The translations under genes were made by a program, and so were the position numbers. The notes under the pieces are model-generated. The model was given only the letters and a program-made list of their open reading frames with translations, was not told the DNA's origin and ran no database searches. From an uncultured bacterium (lineage in GTDB: Bacteria > Verrucomicrobiota > Kiritimatiellia > CAIKKV01 > CAITUY01), in the NCBI GenBank assembly GCA_903895695.1, contig CAITUY010000095.1:34438-98437 (forward strand): a stretch of 64,000 bases of DNA. The letters are read 5' to 3'. This document shows positions 53,501-61,500 of this stretch, piece after piece. Within the stretch, counting starts at the first letter, position 1. Each line of letters opens with the position of its first letter.

Positions 53501-53726
53501 CTCTCTCTACTGGCGGCACATCGTCCAGCCCAAGCCGGACGCCCAGGTCCACGTGTTGGCCGGCAAGGAGCCGGTCCTGCTCTCCAGCACGTTTGGCAAG
53601 GGTCGCGTCGCCGTGTTCACCGGCACCGTACTCGGCGATCCGCCTGGCACGTCACAGCCGTTCTGGCAATGGGATGGTTGGAACAAGTTAATGCAAAACA
53701 CGATCACCTGGCTGGCGCGGGAGTGA
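50595..53726 (+). CDS. Exported GH66-like TIM-barrel protein with accessory domains
   Basis: This is a 1043-residue exported protein (signal peptide MTLARLLALGLLTATTALAA). A beta-sandwich (about 25-150) precedes a TIM barrel (about 150-520) with Y-G-W-D-G-V-R-F-D-G-D-F (Asp321 as likely nucleophile) and W-M-N-E-G-I-R-G-W (Glu386 as likely acid/base), the layout of alpha-glucan hydrolases such as GH66 dextranases. Then follow a beta domain (about 520-630), a carbohydrate-binding-like V-E-A-E-S-like module (about 640-790, V-I-E-A-E-S-T-Y), and a C-terminal alpha/beta domain (about 800-1043, V-L-V-L-N-G-L-Y-Y-D, G-G-G-L-L-V-L-G-G-N) like glutamine-amidotransferase folds. Family assignment is tentative. 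Fourteen bp follow the previous gene. Confidence 0.7.
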   Translation: MTLARLLALGLLTATTALAAPDGAAPANATNQPAKALALVRVSSSKLRYRPKEAGTVAATVRNLTPAAQKATLQLRLIQELSRERALPPVEIDVDAGAEKTVNLPFTAGETRYGCEARVTLMKGATVFDSASDFFAVHESVWPVAIGAGDVGLASSSGYPWQNPRADITKVRSHYWNWWEKDFWGPDDFGDLSPEADRWRSGEGGRLEIRKVIHEFVGLARSNGVASITYGKSTAGGPAGWDLARRHPDWFNNDASGRPVGTFNTAFFPLSKWNAMPGDPGGLQQWFYLYPNLNRVEALDWGIDTIIRSAQEYGWDGVRFDGDFTWVSSDEVAARNQRRMKERIWQRFPDFVFGYNQGHGPPATDPATWPHGMRESVAGGGHWMNEGIRGWAFATNGRYTSLAEYWRQMNREADTLRRLGATYHLILDAHNNTQGLYKFILATQAGAHSCYGDSAVVPGCANWGRFLTRWSALIWDVNLRNRPEADAEMQSATPLWTSVKERVVDATCAMTVVHLVVPPSSDIIDDAMLRIGPEARQVTLRVRIPSNEQCLCAAVIAPEHPEAAIDLPTKRDGDWVSVTVPDVRLWTMVAFEHRGHFDLPAYPKFSAAPDPMKVKAQADAMPGELIRDPLKPDDKSERASRVRVIEAESTYLSNGQRETDPDASNGGCVRVDETVQNSTILSHAFFNNVQPGRYRVTYRVKEQSRTNAAGQKVWAGFACYVQMGSKSLALREITPEDYKTPGQYEDCSGEFDYLGEGSMIQPTLFWRGHDGHGTAYIDKVTLEELHPYTDASLADKLKIPAASGVLLGRRDGLHVLVLNGLYYDLYRIADAVRKLGALPEASARGEIRLDEATVNVGESGVFSLAGYPKTFEALSQYDVVVLINANAAWLQFAGRAQLRDFVQAGGGLLVLGGNFSLGQGQFAGTFLADLLPVSVAATADVEPSAKPLPLTPGGPLAGSLPPGLWKQRPSLYWRHIVQPKPDAQVHVLAGKEPVLLSSTFGKGRVAVFTGTVLGDPPGTSQPFWQWDGWNKLMQNTITWLARE

Positions 53727-53736
53727 ACCGATAACT

Positions 53737-56700
53737 ATGAAACCTACAAATCCATTGCTCATGGGCTGTTCGCTTGATGAACTCCGCCGCAAACTCACCG
53801 ACCCCCATTCGCCGCTCGCGCCCTGGTGGCAACACCTGCTCACGCTCGCCCGCCAGGATCCTGTCTGGTATTCGTCGTACACCGTGCTCGCGGCGGTCGT
53901 CACGGATGACCCGTCCGATCGCGCGCTCGCCCGCCGGGCGTTCCTGCGCTTCGTCGAACTCAAGGAAGAAGGCGACACCAGCAAGGACGCGCAACTTCAC
54001 ACCCACGTGACCACCGCGCCGCTGGCGCGCTGGGCGGCGTTCTACGATTGGGTTGCCGATCTCGGTCTGTTCAGCGCCGAGGAAGATGCAGCGATCCGAC
54101 GCGCGATGCTCGATCACGCGTATGTGTTCGCGCTGCAGCATGTCCGCTCGCGCGTGCGGAGCTTCGATAACCAGATTCTCTCCAGCGCCTTCTGCGCAGC
54201 CACAGTGGGGTATCTGCTCGGCATCCGCCGCGGCAACGACCCCGCGGCGCGCTACATGTACGCACAGGGGATGCAGTGCCTGCGCGACGTCTTGTCCAAG
54301 GTGCCCGCTTCGGGCTACAGCCTTGAAGGCAGCACCTACCAGGAGGGCGTGGTGTTTCCGGTGGTGTCCCTCGCGGGAATGTTCCTGGAAGAAACAACCG
54401 GAGAACCGGTCTTCTCCGAGGGCCTTTCTCCAAACTACCGTCCGCTCAAGAACGTGCTCGAAATGTCCTGGCGCATGATCGGTCCCGATGCGCTCCAGCC
54501 GCCGTGGGATGCCGCCTCGTTCACGGCGGCGGTCGGGAAATGCGGTCTCGCCTGCCTTGCCAAGATCACACGCGACCCGCGTCCGCTGGCGACCATCCGC
54601 GATTGCGGCATGTGGTACCGTCTCGCCCTGCCCGCGTGGGACCATGATGACCGGCTCTGGACGCTGGTGTGGTGGCCCAGCGAAATCGATTCGCAGCAAC
54701 CCGCCGAATTCCCCTCGTGGATGGTCCCCGACACCGCCGGCGCGCTGCAGTCACGCGATCGCGAACTGCGTCTTTTTCAATACTGGGATGAATGCGGCGG
54801 CATCGCCAGTTCGGGACGGACCCAGGTGGACCCGAATTCGATCGCTTTCGAAGCGTTCCACAGTCCGCTGCTGCTGGACGGTTACGGTCAGCCTGGCGAC
54901 CAGATTCTCCCGGTGCCCGTCGACGCGGTAATCGCCCGCGCCGGGATCCGCACGCTAGAGACCATCCAGGAATACATACGCTCCGCATGGAACGTCGAGA
55001 CGTCCCTGGCGGACGCCGCCAAGTACGCCGTGAATGGCTCGCTGGGCATGTCCAATTGCCTGGTGCTGGACGGCGAGACCTGGCATGTGCCGCTGCAGCC
55101 GTGTGCCGGCCGGGGCGAGGCGCTGCACCGGGTCGGTCCGCTCGACGTGCTGCGCGGCAACGTGACCGGCCATTACGCCGATCGCTACGACGTGACCCGC
55201 GTTACCCGCACCAGCCTGCTGGTGCGCGGCGCCTACTGCCTGGTGTCCGACCGTGTGACCGCCCGTTCGCCGCATGTCGTCACCTGGCAGGCCTACGCCC
55301 GCGAAAAATGTGCCGTGGAGGGCGAGCGGGTCGTGTTGCGCACACCCGAGCAGGTGCGTTGCGACGTGGTGCCGCTGCAGGCGGGCCCGTGGGTGTGCAC
55401 GCCGGTCCCCGGCTACCCGACTTACCCCGACAAGCGGAGCGTGCTGGTCAAATACACCTTACCCGCGGCAGCGGATGTGCGTCTGGATATGGCGCTCGTA
55501 CCGCAGTCCGGCCTGCGCCTCCTGGCCGACCTGACAGATGGCTGGGACCGCCGGATCGCGGGGAAGACCGATGCGGTTTCGCTGGCGACCGCGCACCTCA
55601 GCGATCCCGCCACGCACCCGGACGAGCCGCGCGTGTACCGTCGTACGTTCACCGTCCCTTACGGCCACGGCGAGCGTCTCTTCCTCACGATCCATGCCGC
55701 GACGATGTTCAGCACCGTCATGGTGAACGGCGCGACGGTCGCGCCGCTGGTCGATCAGAACTACGCGAACAGCAACTGGCGCAACTCGTCGCCCCTGCCC
55801 TGGACGCTCGACATCACGGCGGCGGTTCGCGCCGGCGAGAACGTGCTCGTCATCACGGCCCCCTTCTTCCATGGCGAATCGGTCCTCGGACCGGCGCAAC
55901 TCTTTTCCGGGCAGGAACCCGAGCCCGTGACGATCGAGCGCCTCAGCGCACATTCGTTTCGCGTCCAGATCGGAGCCGACGAGGACCTGGTGCTTGTCGA
56001 AAACGAGAGCGGCCTGACCGCGTGGGCCGGTGGAGAGACGGACGCGCGCTATGCTCTGCTCACCGCCGACAAAACACTTGCCGCCGCCGATGTGCGCCGA
56101 CTGACGATCCCCGGGCTGGTGGATTTCAACAGCGCGGAACCGCGCGACGTCCTGTGGACGTCGGCGCAGGGCCTGCAGATACGGCCACGGCCATGCGCGC
56201 CGACCGTCACTGCGGCAACGCCCCGGCGAAAGGCACAGGAAGTTGCCACCTCCACGGCCCGGCCAACTCCGGCGCATGTCGGCGGCGGCATGCCCCTGAC
56301 CATGGCGGACGTGCATGCGCTGGCGGAAACCGACCCGGAGAGGGCACGGCCAAGGTTGCTGGCGGCACTCCGCGGCGGGGACTGGCGGGTCCAACTGGCG
56401 GCGGCGGATGTGATTGGCCAACTCGGGATCAAGGAAGCCGTGCCGATTCTGCTCGATTTGTTCGCCGAGGCCGAAACGGAACTGCCTTACCCCACACTGA
56501 CCAAATGGTGGCGTTGGAGCAAGATGCTCCGCGCGCCGGGCTGGGAGGAGGGTCCTGACGCTTCCCTGCCGCTGCCGATCAGTGTAAAGCGCTGGCGAGT
56601 GAAGCGCGCCGTCGTGTTCGCCCTGGGGAAACTGGGCGACGCGCGCGCCGTCGCTCCACTCGAGGCGGCGATGATCCGCTGCAACGACTTCTTCCCGGTG

Positions 56701-56877
56701 ACGTCGGTGCTGCCCATCGCGCTTGCCCGTCTGGGATCTCCGAGCAGCATTCCCGTTCTCGAAAGAAACATCGAGCACGCGGAACTGAATACACGCCTCC
56801 ATGCCCGCCTCGGTCTTGCGCTGCTGAAGGGAGAGATGGACCGAGCCGCCTTTGAGGAGCGGTTGGGATTCGACTGA
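53737..56877 (+). CDS. Heparinase II/III-like lyase fused to a jelly roll and HEAT repeats
   Basis: This is a 1046-residue protein without an obvious signal peptide (starts MKPTNPLLMGCSLDELRRKL). Residues about 10-300 are an alpha/alpha toroid of the heparinase II/III or alginate-lyase type: S-F-D-N-Q-I-L-S-S-A, G-Y-S-L-E-G-S-T-Y-Q-E-G. A beta-sandwich (about 330-540, with H-Y-A-D-R-Y-D-V-T) follows as in these lyases. Residues about 630-720 look like a GH2-type sugar-binding jelly roll (V-Y-R-R-T-F-T-V-P-Y). The C-terminal 180 residues are HEAT repeats (V-Q-L-A-A-A-D-V-I-G-Q-L-G). This combination is unusual. It probably cleaves uronic-acid glycans by elimination. Ten bp separate it from the upstream gene. 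Confidence 0.75.
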   Translation: MKPTNPLLMGCSLDELRRKLTDPHSPLAPWWQHLLTLARQDPVWYSSYTVLAAVVTDDPSDRALARRAFLRFVELKEEGDTSKDAQLHTHVTTAPLARWAAFYDWVADLGLFSAEEDAAIRRAMLDHAYVFALQHVRSRVRSFDNQILSSAFCAATVGYLLGIRRGNDPAARYMYAQGMQCLRDVLSKVPASGYSLEGSTYQEGVVFPVVSLAGMFLEETTGEPVFSEGLSPNYRPLKNVLEMSWRMIGPDALQPPWDAASFTAAVGKCGLACLAKITRDPRPLATIRDCGMWYRLALPAWDHDDRLWTLVWWPSEIDSQQPAEFPSWMVPDTAGALQSRDRELRLFQYWDECGGIASSGRTQVDPNSIAFEAFHSPLLLDGYGQPGDQILPVPVDAVIARAGIRTLETIQEYIRSAWNVETSLADAAKYAVNGSLGMSNCLVLDGETWHVPLQPCAGRGEALHRVGPLDVLRGNVTGHYADRYDVTRVTRTSLLVRGAYCLVSDRVTARSPHVVTWQAYAREKCAVEGERVVLRTPEQVRCDVVPLQAGPWVCTPVPGYPTYPDKRSVLVKYTLPAAADVRLDMALVPQSGLRLLADLTDGWDRRIAGKTDAVSLATAHLSDPATHPDEPRVYRRTFTVPYGHGERLFLTIHAATMFSTVMVNGATVAPLVDQNYANSNWRNSSPLPWTLDITAAVRAGENVLVITAPFFHGESVLGPAQLFSGQEPEPVTIERLSAHSFRVQIGADEDLVLVENESGLTAWAGGETDARYALLTADKTLAAADVRRLTIPGLVDFNSAEPRDVLWTSAQGLQIRPRPCAPTVTAATPRRKAQEVATSTARPTPAHVGGGMPLTMADVHALAETDPERARPRLLAALRGGDWRVQLAAADVIGQLGIKEAVPILLDLFAEAETELPYPTLTKWWRWSKMLRAPGWEEGPDASLPLPISVKRWRVKRAVVFALGKLGDARAVAPLEAAMIRCNDFFPVTSVLPIALARLGSPSSIPVLERNIEHAELNTRLHARLGLALLKGEMDRAAFEERLGFD

Positions 56878-56902
56878 AACAGGGAAGAACGCGGAGAACA
56901 GG

Positions 56903-57766
56903 ATGACGAAGGAACTTACGCGGCGCGATTTCCTCAGGGGCACAGCCGCCGGGATCGGAGCGGTGCTGCTGACGCAAGGGGATGCGTTCGGCGCGCCGGA
57001 CGCGCCGGAATCTGCAGGTGCAGCGGGGACGACATTGGCATTCTCTGCCGAAACACAGGCCTTCTTCGATCGCCTGCTGACACCGCCGGATGATGCGCGC
57101 GCCGGGCACTATGACGATCTTATCAATGCACTCGTGGCGGCCGGTGTGTGGGCCAGGCTGGATGGTTTCTGGCTCTACGCGGCAGCGGATGGCGGGACGT
57201 CGCTTGCGAATCTGATATCGTCGAGATTCAGAGCCACGGAAAATGTCACGGCCGGGAGGCCCGCGTTTGCCAGGGACAGGGGCTGGGCCGGCACGGGCAT
57301 CAATGCCAATATTCATACGGGGTTTATCCCGCTCACGTCGGAAGGCCATTTTGCGCAGAATGACGCGTGCCTGTTCTGCTGGAGTCTCACGGCGGCGCCG
57401 CTCCGGCAGATGCTCATGGGGATCGACGGGAGCGACCGCACAAGTCTTTGCCCGAAGTGGTCCGACGGGAAGACCTACTTTGCCTTGAATAGCGCGGCGT
57501 CAGATGCCGTCCGACTCGATGCGGACAGTTCGGGCTTGTGGCTGGTGAATCGAACGGCGGCAAATGAGTTGACGTTGGATCATAACGGCTCACAGGTGGC
57601 GGCGGCGTCCACCCCATCGGCGGCGTATAAGGCCGGGCCATTCAACGCTCCCGCGGGGGCGCATCAGGTCGCCCTCTGCGGCATCGGTGCCGCGCTGACG
57701 CGCGAGCAGCGCGCCGCGCTCCATCAGGCTTGCCAGACTTACCTGCACGCCATAGGTGCGCTATGA
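56903..57766 (+). CDS. Tat-exported protein of unknown function
   Basis: This is a 287-residue protein with a twin-arginine signal (T-R-R-D-F-L-R-G at residues 6-13, then A-A-G-I-G-A-V-L-L-T). ATG 56903 has GGAGAACAGG upstream; the longer frame from 56852 overlaps the lyase gene and is not needed. The mature region contains L-D-G-F-W-L-Y-A-A-A-D, N-A-N-I-H-T-G-F-I-P and T-L-D-H-N-G-S-Q-V-A, which read like a LamG/concanavalin-like sugar-binding sandwich, but the family is not certain. Export in a folded form suggests a bound cofactor or early folding. The stop overlaps the ATG of the SGNH-like gene (57763-57766). Confidence 0.7.
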   Translation: MTKELTRRDFLRGTAAGIGAVLLTQGDAFGAPDAPESAGAAGTTLAFSAETQAFFDRLLTPPDDARAGHYDDLINALVAAGVWARLDGFWLYAAADGGTSLANLISSRFRATENVTAGRPAFARDRGWAGTGINANIHTGFIPLTSEGHFAQNDACLFCWSLTAAPLRQMLMGIDGSDRTSLCPKWSDGKTYFALNSAASDAVRLDADSSGLWLVNRTAANELTLDHNGSQVAAASTPSAAYKAGPFNAPAGAHQVALCGIGAALTREQRAALHQACQTYLHAIGAL

Positions 57767-58494
57767 TCATTGGTCTCGTACACGAAGGGGACTCCGTCAG
57801 CTACATGGCCATCTCCTTTGTCTATCAGGCGTTCGGGATCGCGGCTGTCGACGTGAAAGAGGACGGCACGCTGGATAATTCCCGCGACTTCTTCCGCTTC
57901 GAGTCGCCCACCCCCGCGCCGCTGATCATCGGGGTGAACTGCGCGAGCTCCGGGCTACGGGTTGGCGACATCATGAAGCGCGACCCGACCTATGTGGATC
58001 CATTCGTCATCAACAAACGGAATCCCAAGCCGGCGAAGAAGGCACCGGAGGGTCATGTCGGCGTTTCGAGCGGTGAGCGCCGATACATTTACACCCTGAT
58101 GGCCGGTACCAATCCCAGTGCCGCGGACCCCGCTACCCAGGCGGCAATGATCGGGGCAAACTGCCTCGCTCGCAAAGCCGCGGGGTTCGACAAGGTCATC
58201 GTGTGCACGATCCCTTCCCGGGCAGACGGAATCCTGGCAGACTTCGACGCTGCTTACATGCGGCCGCTGAACGCGATCCTGCGCGATGCAAAGTGGCAGG
58301 CGGCGAGCGGCGTGGACTATTGCTGCGACCTGGCCGCGGATGCCCGTTGGGGTGGTGTGGGAGCGGCGACTAACACCATGTACTTTGGCGACCGGGTCCA
58401 TCCGCTGGAGTCGCTGCACGCCTTGGTTGCGCCGGTCTATCGAGCGACGGTCAACAAGGCGCGTGCCGCCCTGGCAACCGAAACAGAACAGTAA
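57763..58494 (+). CDS. SGNH/GDSL-type hydrolase, cytoplasmic
   Basis: This is a 243-residue protein. The start (ATGA overlap with the upstream stop) puts the block-I motif G-D-S-V-S-Y right at the N-terminus (Ser11). Block II is A-S-S-G-L, block III is A-G-T-N-P, and block V has Asp210 and His213 in D-R-V-H-P. The Ser/Asp/His triad of SGNH esterases is therefore present. These enzymes remove acetyl or other ester groups from sugars. No signal peptide is visible, so it would act on imported or nascent glycan. It is the last gene of the + strand operon and convergent with the glycine-rich surface protein gene 12 bp away. Confidence 0.72.
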   Translation: MIIGLVHEGDSVSYMAISFVYQAFGIAAVDVKEDGTLDNSRDFFRFESPTPAPLIIGVNCASSGLRVGDIMKRDPTYVDPFVINKRNPKPAKKAPEGHVGVSSGERRYIYTLMAGTNPSAADPATQAAMIGANCLARKAAGFDKVIVCTIPSRADGILADFDAAYMRPLNAILRDAKWQAASGVDYCCDLAADARWGGVGAATNTMYFGDRVHPLESLHALVAPVYRATVNKARAALATETEQ

Positions 58495-58506
58495 CAGTCC
58501 GCTCGC

Positions 58507-61500
58507 CTACCGCAACTCAAACACGGTGCCGGGGGGAGGTATCTGTACCCAGACGTACGTGCCGGGGTCACCGGCCGCATTACCGCCGCTGCCTCCGGAT
58601 ACCGTCACGGTCCCCACGTAGTTGGAGAAAATGGCCCAGACCGCGATCCGGCCGCCCCCGCCGCCCCCGCCCAGCCCGGCGCCGGCGCCGCCGTTGGCGG
58701 TCATCGGGCCGCTTCCGTTCATCCGGTAACAGCGAACGTAGATCCCGCCGCCGGCGCCGCCGCCGGGACTGTCATCACCGGTGTAAGGGCCGCCCAGCGC
58801 CGATAGAGCCCCGTTCAACGTCACGGTGCCGGTCGCCTCGACCCTCACCAGGCCGCCGCCATTCCCGCCTGAGTAACTGCCGGCGTTCTTTGCGCCGCCG
58901 CCGCTGCCGGGCAGAAGTGGAGTCAAGACGGCGTCATTCGTGACGCCCCCGGCCGCATCCTGCCCGTTTCCCCCTTTGCCGCCATGCCCGCCGCCGCCGC
59001 CGCGTGACACCGACCCGCCGCCGCCGGGCCCGTTACCCGCATGTCCCACCGATCCGCCGGCAAACCCATAGCTGTCGGCGTTGACCTGCCCGCCGGCATC
59101 CACGGTCAGGTTGTTCATGCGCATCAGGATCGAACCGCCGTTGGTCGGATTCGACACCGGGTAGATGGCGCTGTTCGTCGGGATCACGAGGTTGCGGCCG
59201 CTGAGTTCCAGCAGACCGCCGTAGTTCCGGCTCGCGCCGTTGGTGACGCCGCTATAGAGGTAACACTTGCCGCCGTTGGTCAGCGTCAGGTTGCCGGTCA
59301 ACGTGAGTGAACTGGGATTCGTCAGCGCATACCAGAAACTCAGCGTGCTGTTGTTCAGGAACGTGTCCCCGCCGACGGTGAGTTGCTCCGCGGACCCGCT
59401 GCCGCGGAACAGAAAGACGCTGCTGCCGGTCGCCATGAGGCGTCCGCCGCAGTTCACCACGGCGTTGCTGGTATCAAGCCGGGCGTTAACGATCACCTGC
59501 ACATCGCCGGTCACATTCAGCGCGAAACCGGACGGGAAGGCTACCCAGCCGTTGCTGAGCGTCAGGTTGGCCGGCGCCCAGGATGAGGCCCCATCGCCGA
59601 ACGTCAGGCGTCCGCTCCACCCGCGCAACTGTTCGCGTAGCGCGAACGTATTCGGCACATACACGGTGCCGATGTCGGCGCCGCTCAGCGGATCGCCATA
59701 GCCCGCGCCGTTGCGGGCGGAGAATGTCACGGTCGGCTGCACACCCAGCGCGTTCTCCGCCGCCACATCGTAGCTCACCGCGATCCGGCCGCCCCCGCCG
59801 CCGCCACCCAGCGCGGCGCCAGAGTATGCGCCCGCACCGCCGTTGGCTGAGATCAGACCATTGGTTCCGACGAAGGTCCGGCATGCGATCCGGACGCCGC
59901 CGCCGGAGCCGCCCCCGCCGCTATCGGAATCATAGGCCCCCTGGCCATTGACGCTGATCGTTCCATTGACGAGCACTTGGCTCGTGGCCTGAATACATAC
60001 GTAGCCGCCGCCAGCCCCGCCGCCGTTTTCAGCGCTCTGCTTCGATCCGCCGCCGCTGCCTGGTTCCGCCGGCGCAGCAGCCACGCCGTAGGTCGAGCTC
60101 GCGCCGGCGTCAAAGCTCTTGCCGCCTTGTCCCCCGTACGAGCCGCCGCTGCCTCGACCAAACGAAGGCCCGCCGCCCGGGCCATACCCGGCCTGATGCG
60201 ATACCGGCGAGTACGTGCCGCCCGCATAGCCCTTCGAATCGCCATTGATCCGGCCACCCGCCAACACCGTGGCGTTTGCGCAGTCGACGTAGATCCCGTT
60301 GTCGGCAACCCACTGTCCCAGACTGTTCGTGCCCGTGGCGGTCTGGGCATTGTGCGTGATGAACCCGTTTGTATTGACCAGCAGGTCCGTAACCTGCAGC
60401 CGCGCACCCGGTCCGCTGAAGGTCAGGTTGCCCGAGACGGTCACGCTCACGGCCCGGCCCGTATCCGTCAGCGTACATACCGTGCCGGCGGGGATGATCA
60501 CCGTGTCGGACGGATCCGGGATGCTCTGGGAGAGCGGCTGCCAGTTGGTGACAGAGTTCCACAGGCCGGTGCCGCTCCAGGTCTTGGTTTCCACGGTCGT
60601 GTCGTCGTCGACGATCGTGCCGACCGCCTGGCTGCGCCCAAGCACGGCCAACGTCGCGTTGGTCAGCGAGAGATAGAAGTTCTCTGACGGATACTCGTCG
60701 ATCGTGTCGCCGATGACCGCCACCGTGATCACGGCGGACGTGGCGCCCGCCGAAATCACGCATGTTCCGTTTGTGGCCACGTAATCCGCGCCGGCCGTCG
60801 CGCTGCCGTTCGAGGTGGCAAAGGCCAGCAGCACGTCGGCGGCGCTGGGGGCGGACAGGGTCGCCAGGAAGTTGGCGCTCACCATCCCCGCGTTGCCTTC
60901 CACAACGGACACGTCCGCCAGGGAGACGGTCGGGGAAGCGGTCGGGAAGTTCGTCGCCGAGGCGGCCCACTTGCCGCCGTTGTCGTTCGTGGCGAAACAG
61001 CGGTAGGAGTAGGTCTGGTTCGCAATCAACCCGGTGGCCGAGCCTGAGAAGTAGAGGTTCGTCACCACGCCGATGTCGATGTGCTGATTCCACAGCAGCG
61101 GATCCGTCCCGGTGTAGTTGGTGCCCCAGTAGAGGGTCACCGTCGGATTCGGCGAGCCCTGGGCAAAGCCGTGGAGCACAGCCGATGTGAGCGTGATGCT
61201 CGTAGCTCCGATATCATTGTTGACGTCCGGCAGACCGGCGGTCGTGAAGAAAGTCTGCGGCGTACCCCAGTCCTCCCCGAAGGCATTCGTCGCGTAGAAG
61301 CGATAGAAGTAGAGGGCGCCCGCGGTCAACCCCGCGACGTGATTCGTCACGTCGCCGGGCGATCGAACGCCGATGATCGCGTTGGTGCTCCAGTTCGTCC
61401 GGACATCGACGCCGTCGGTTTGCCCCCAGTAGACCATCACCGTCGTCGCGGCAGCGCCCGTCGACGTCAGGCTGCCGACCAGATCCGCCTCATTGGCGGT

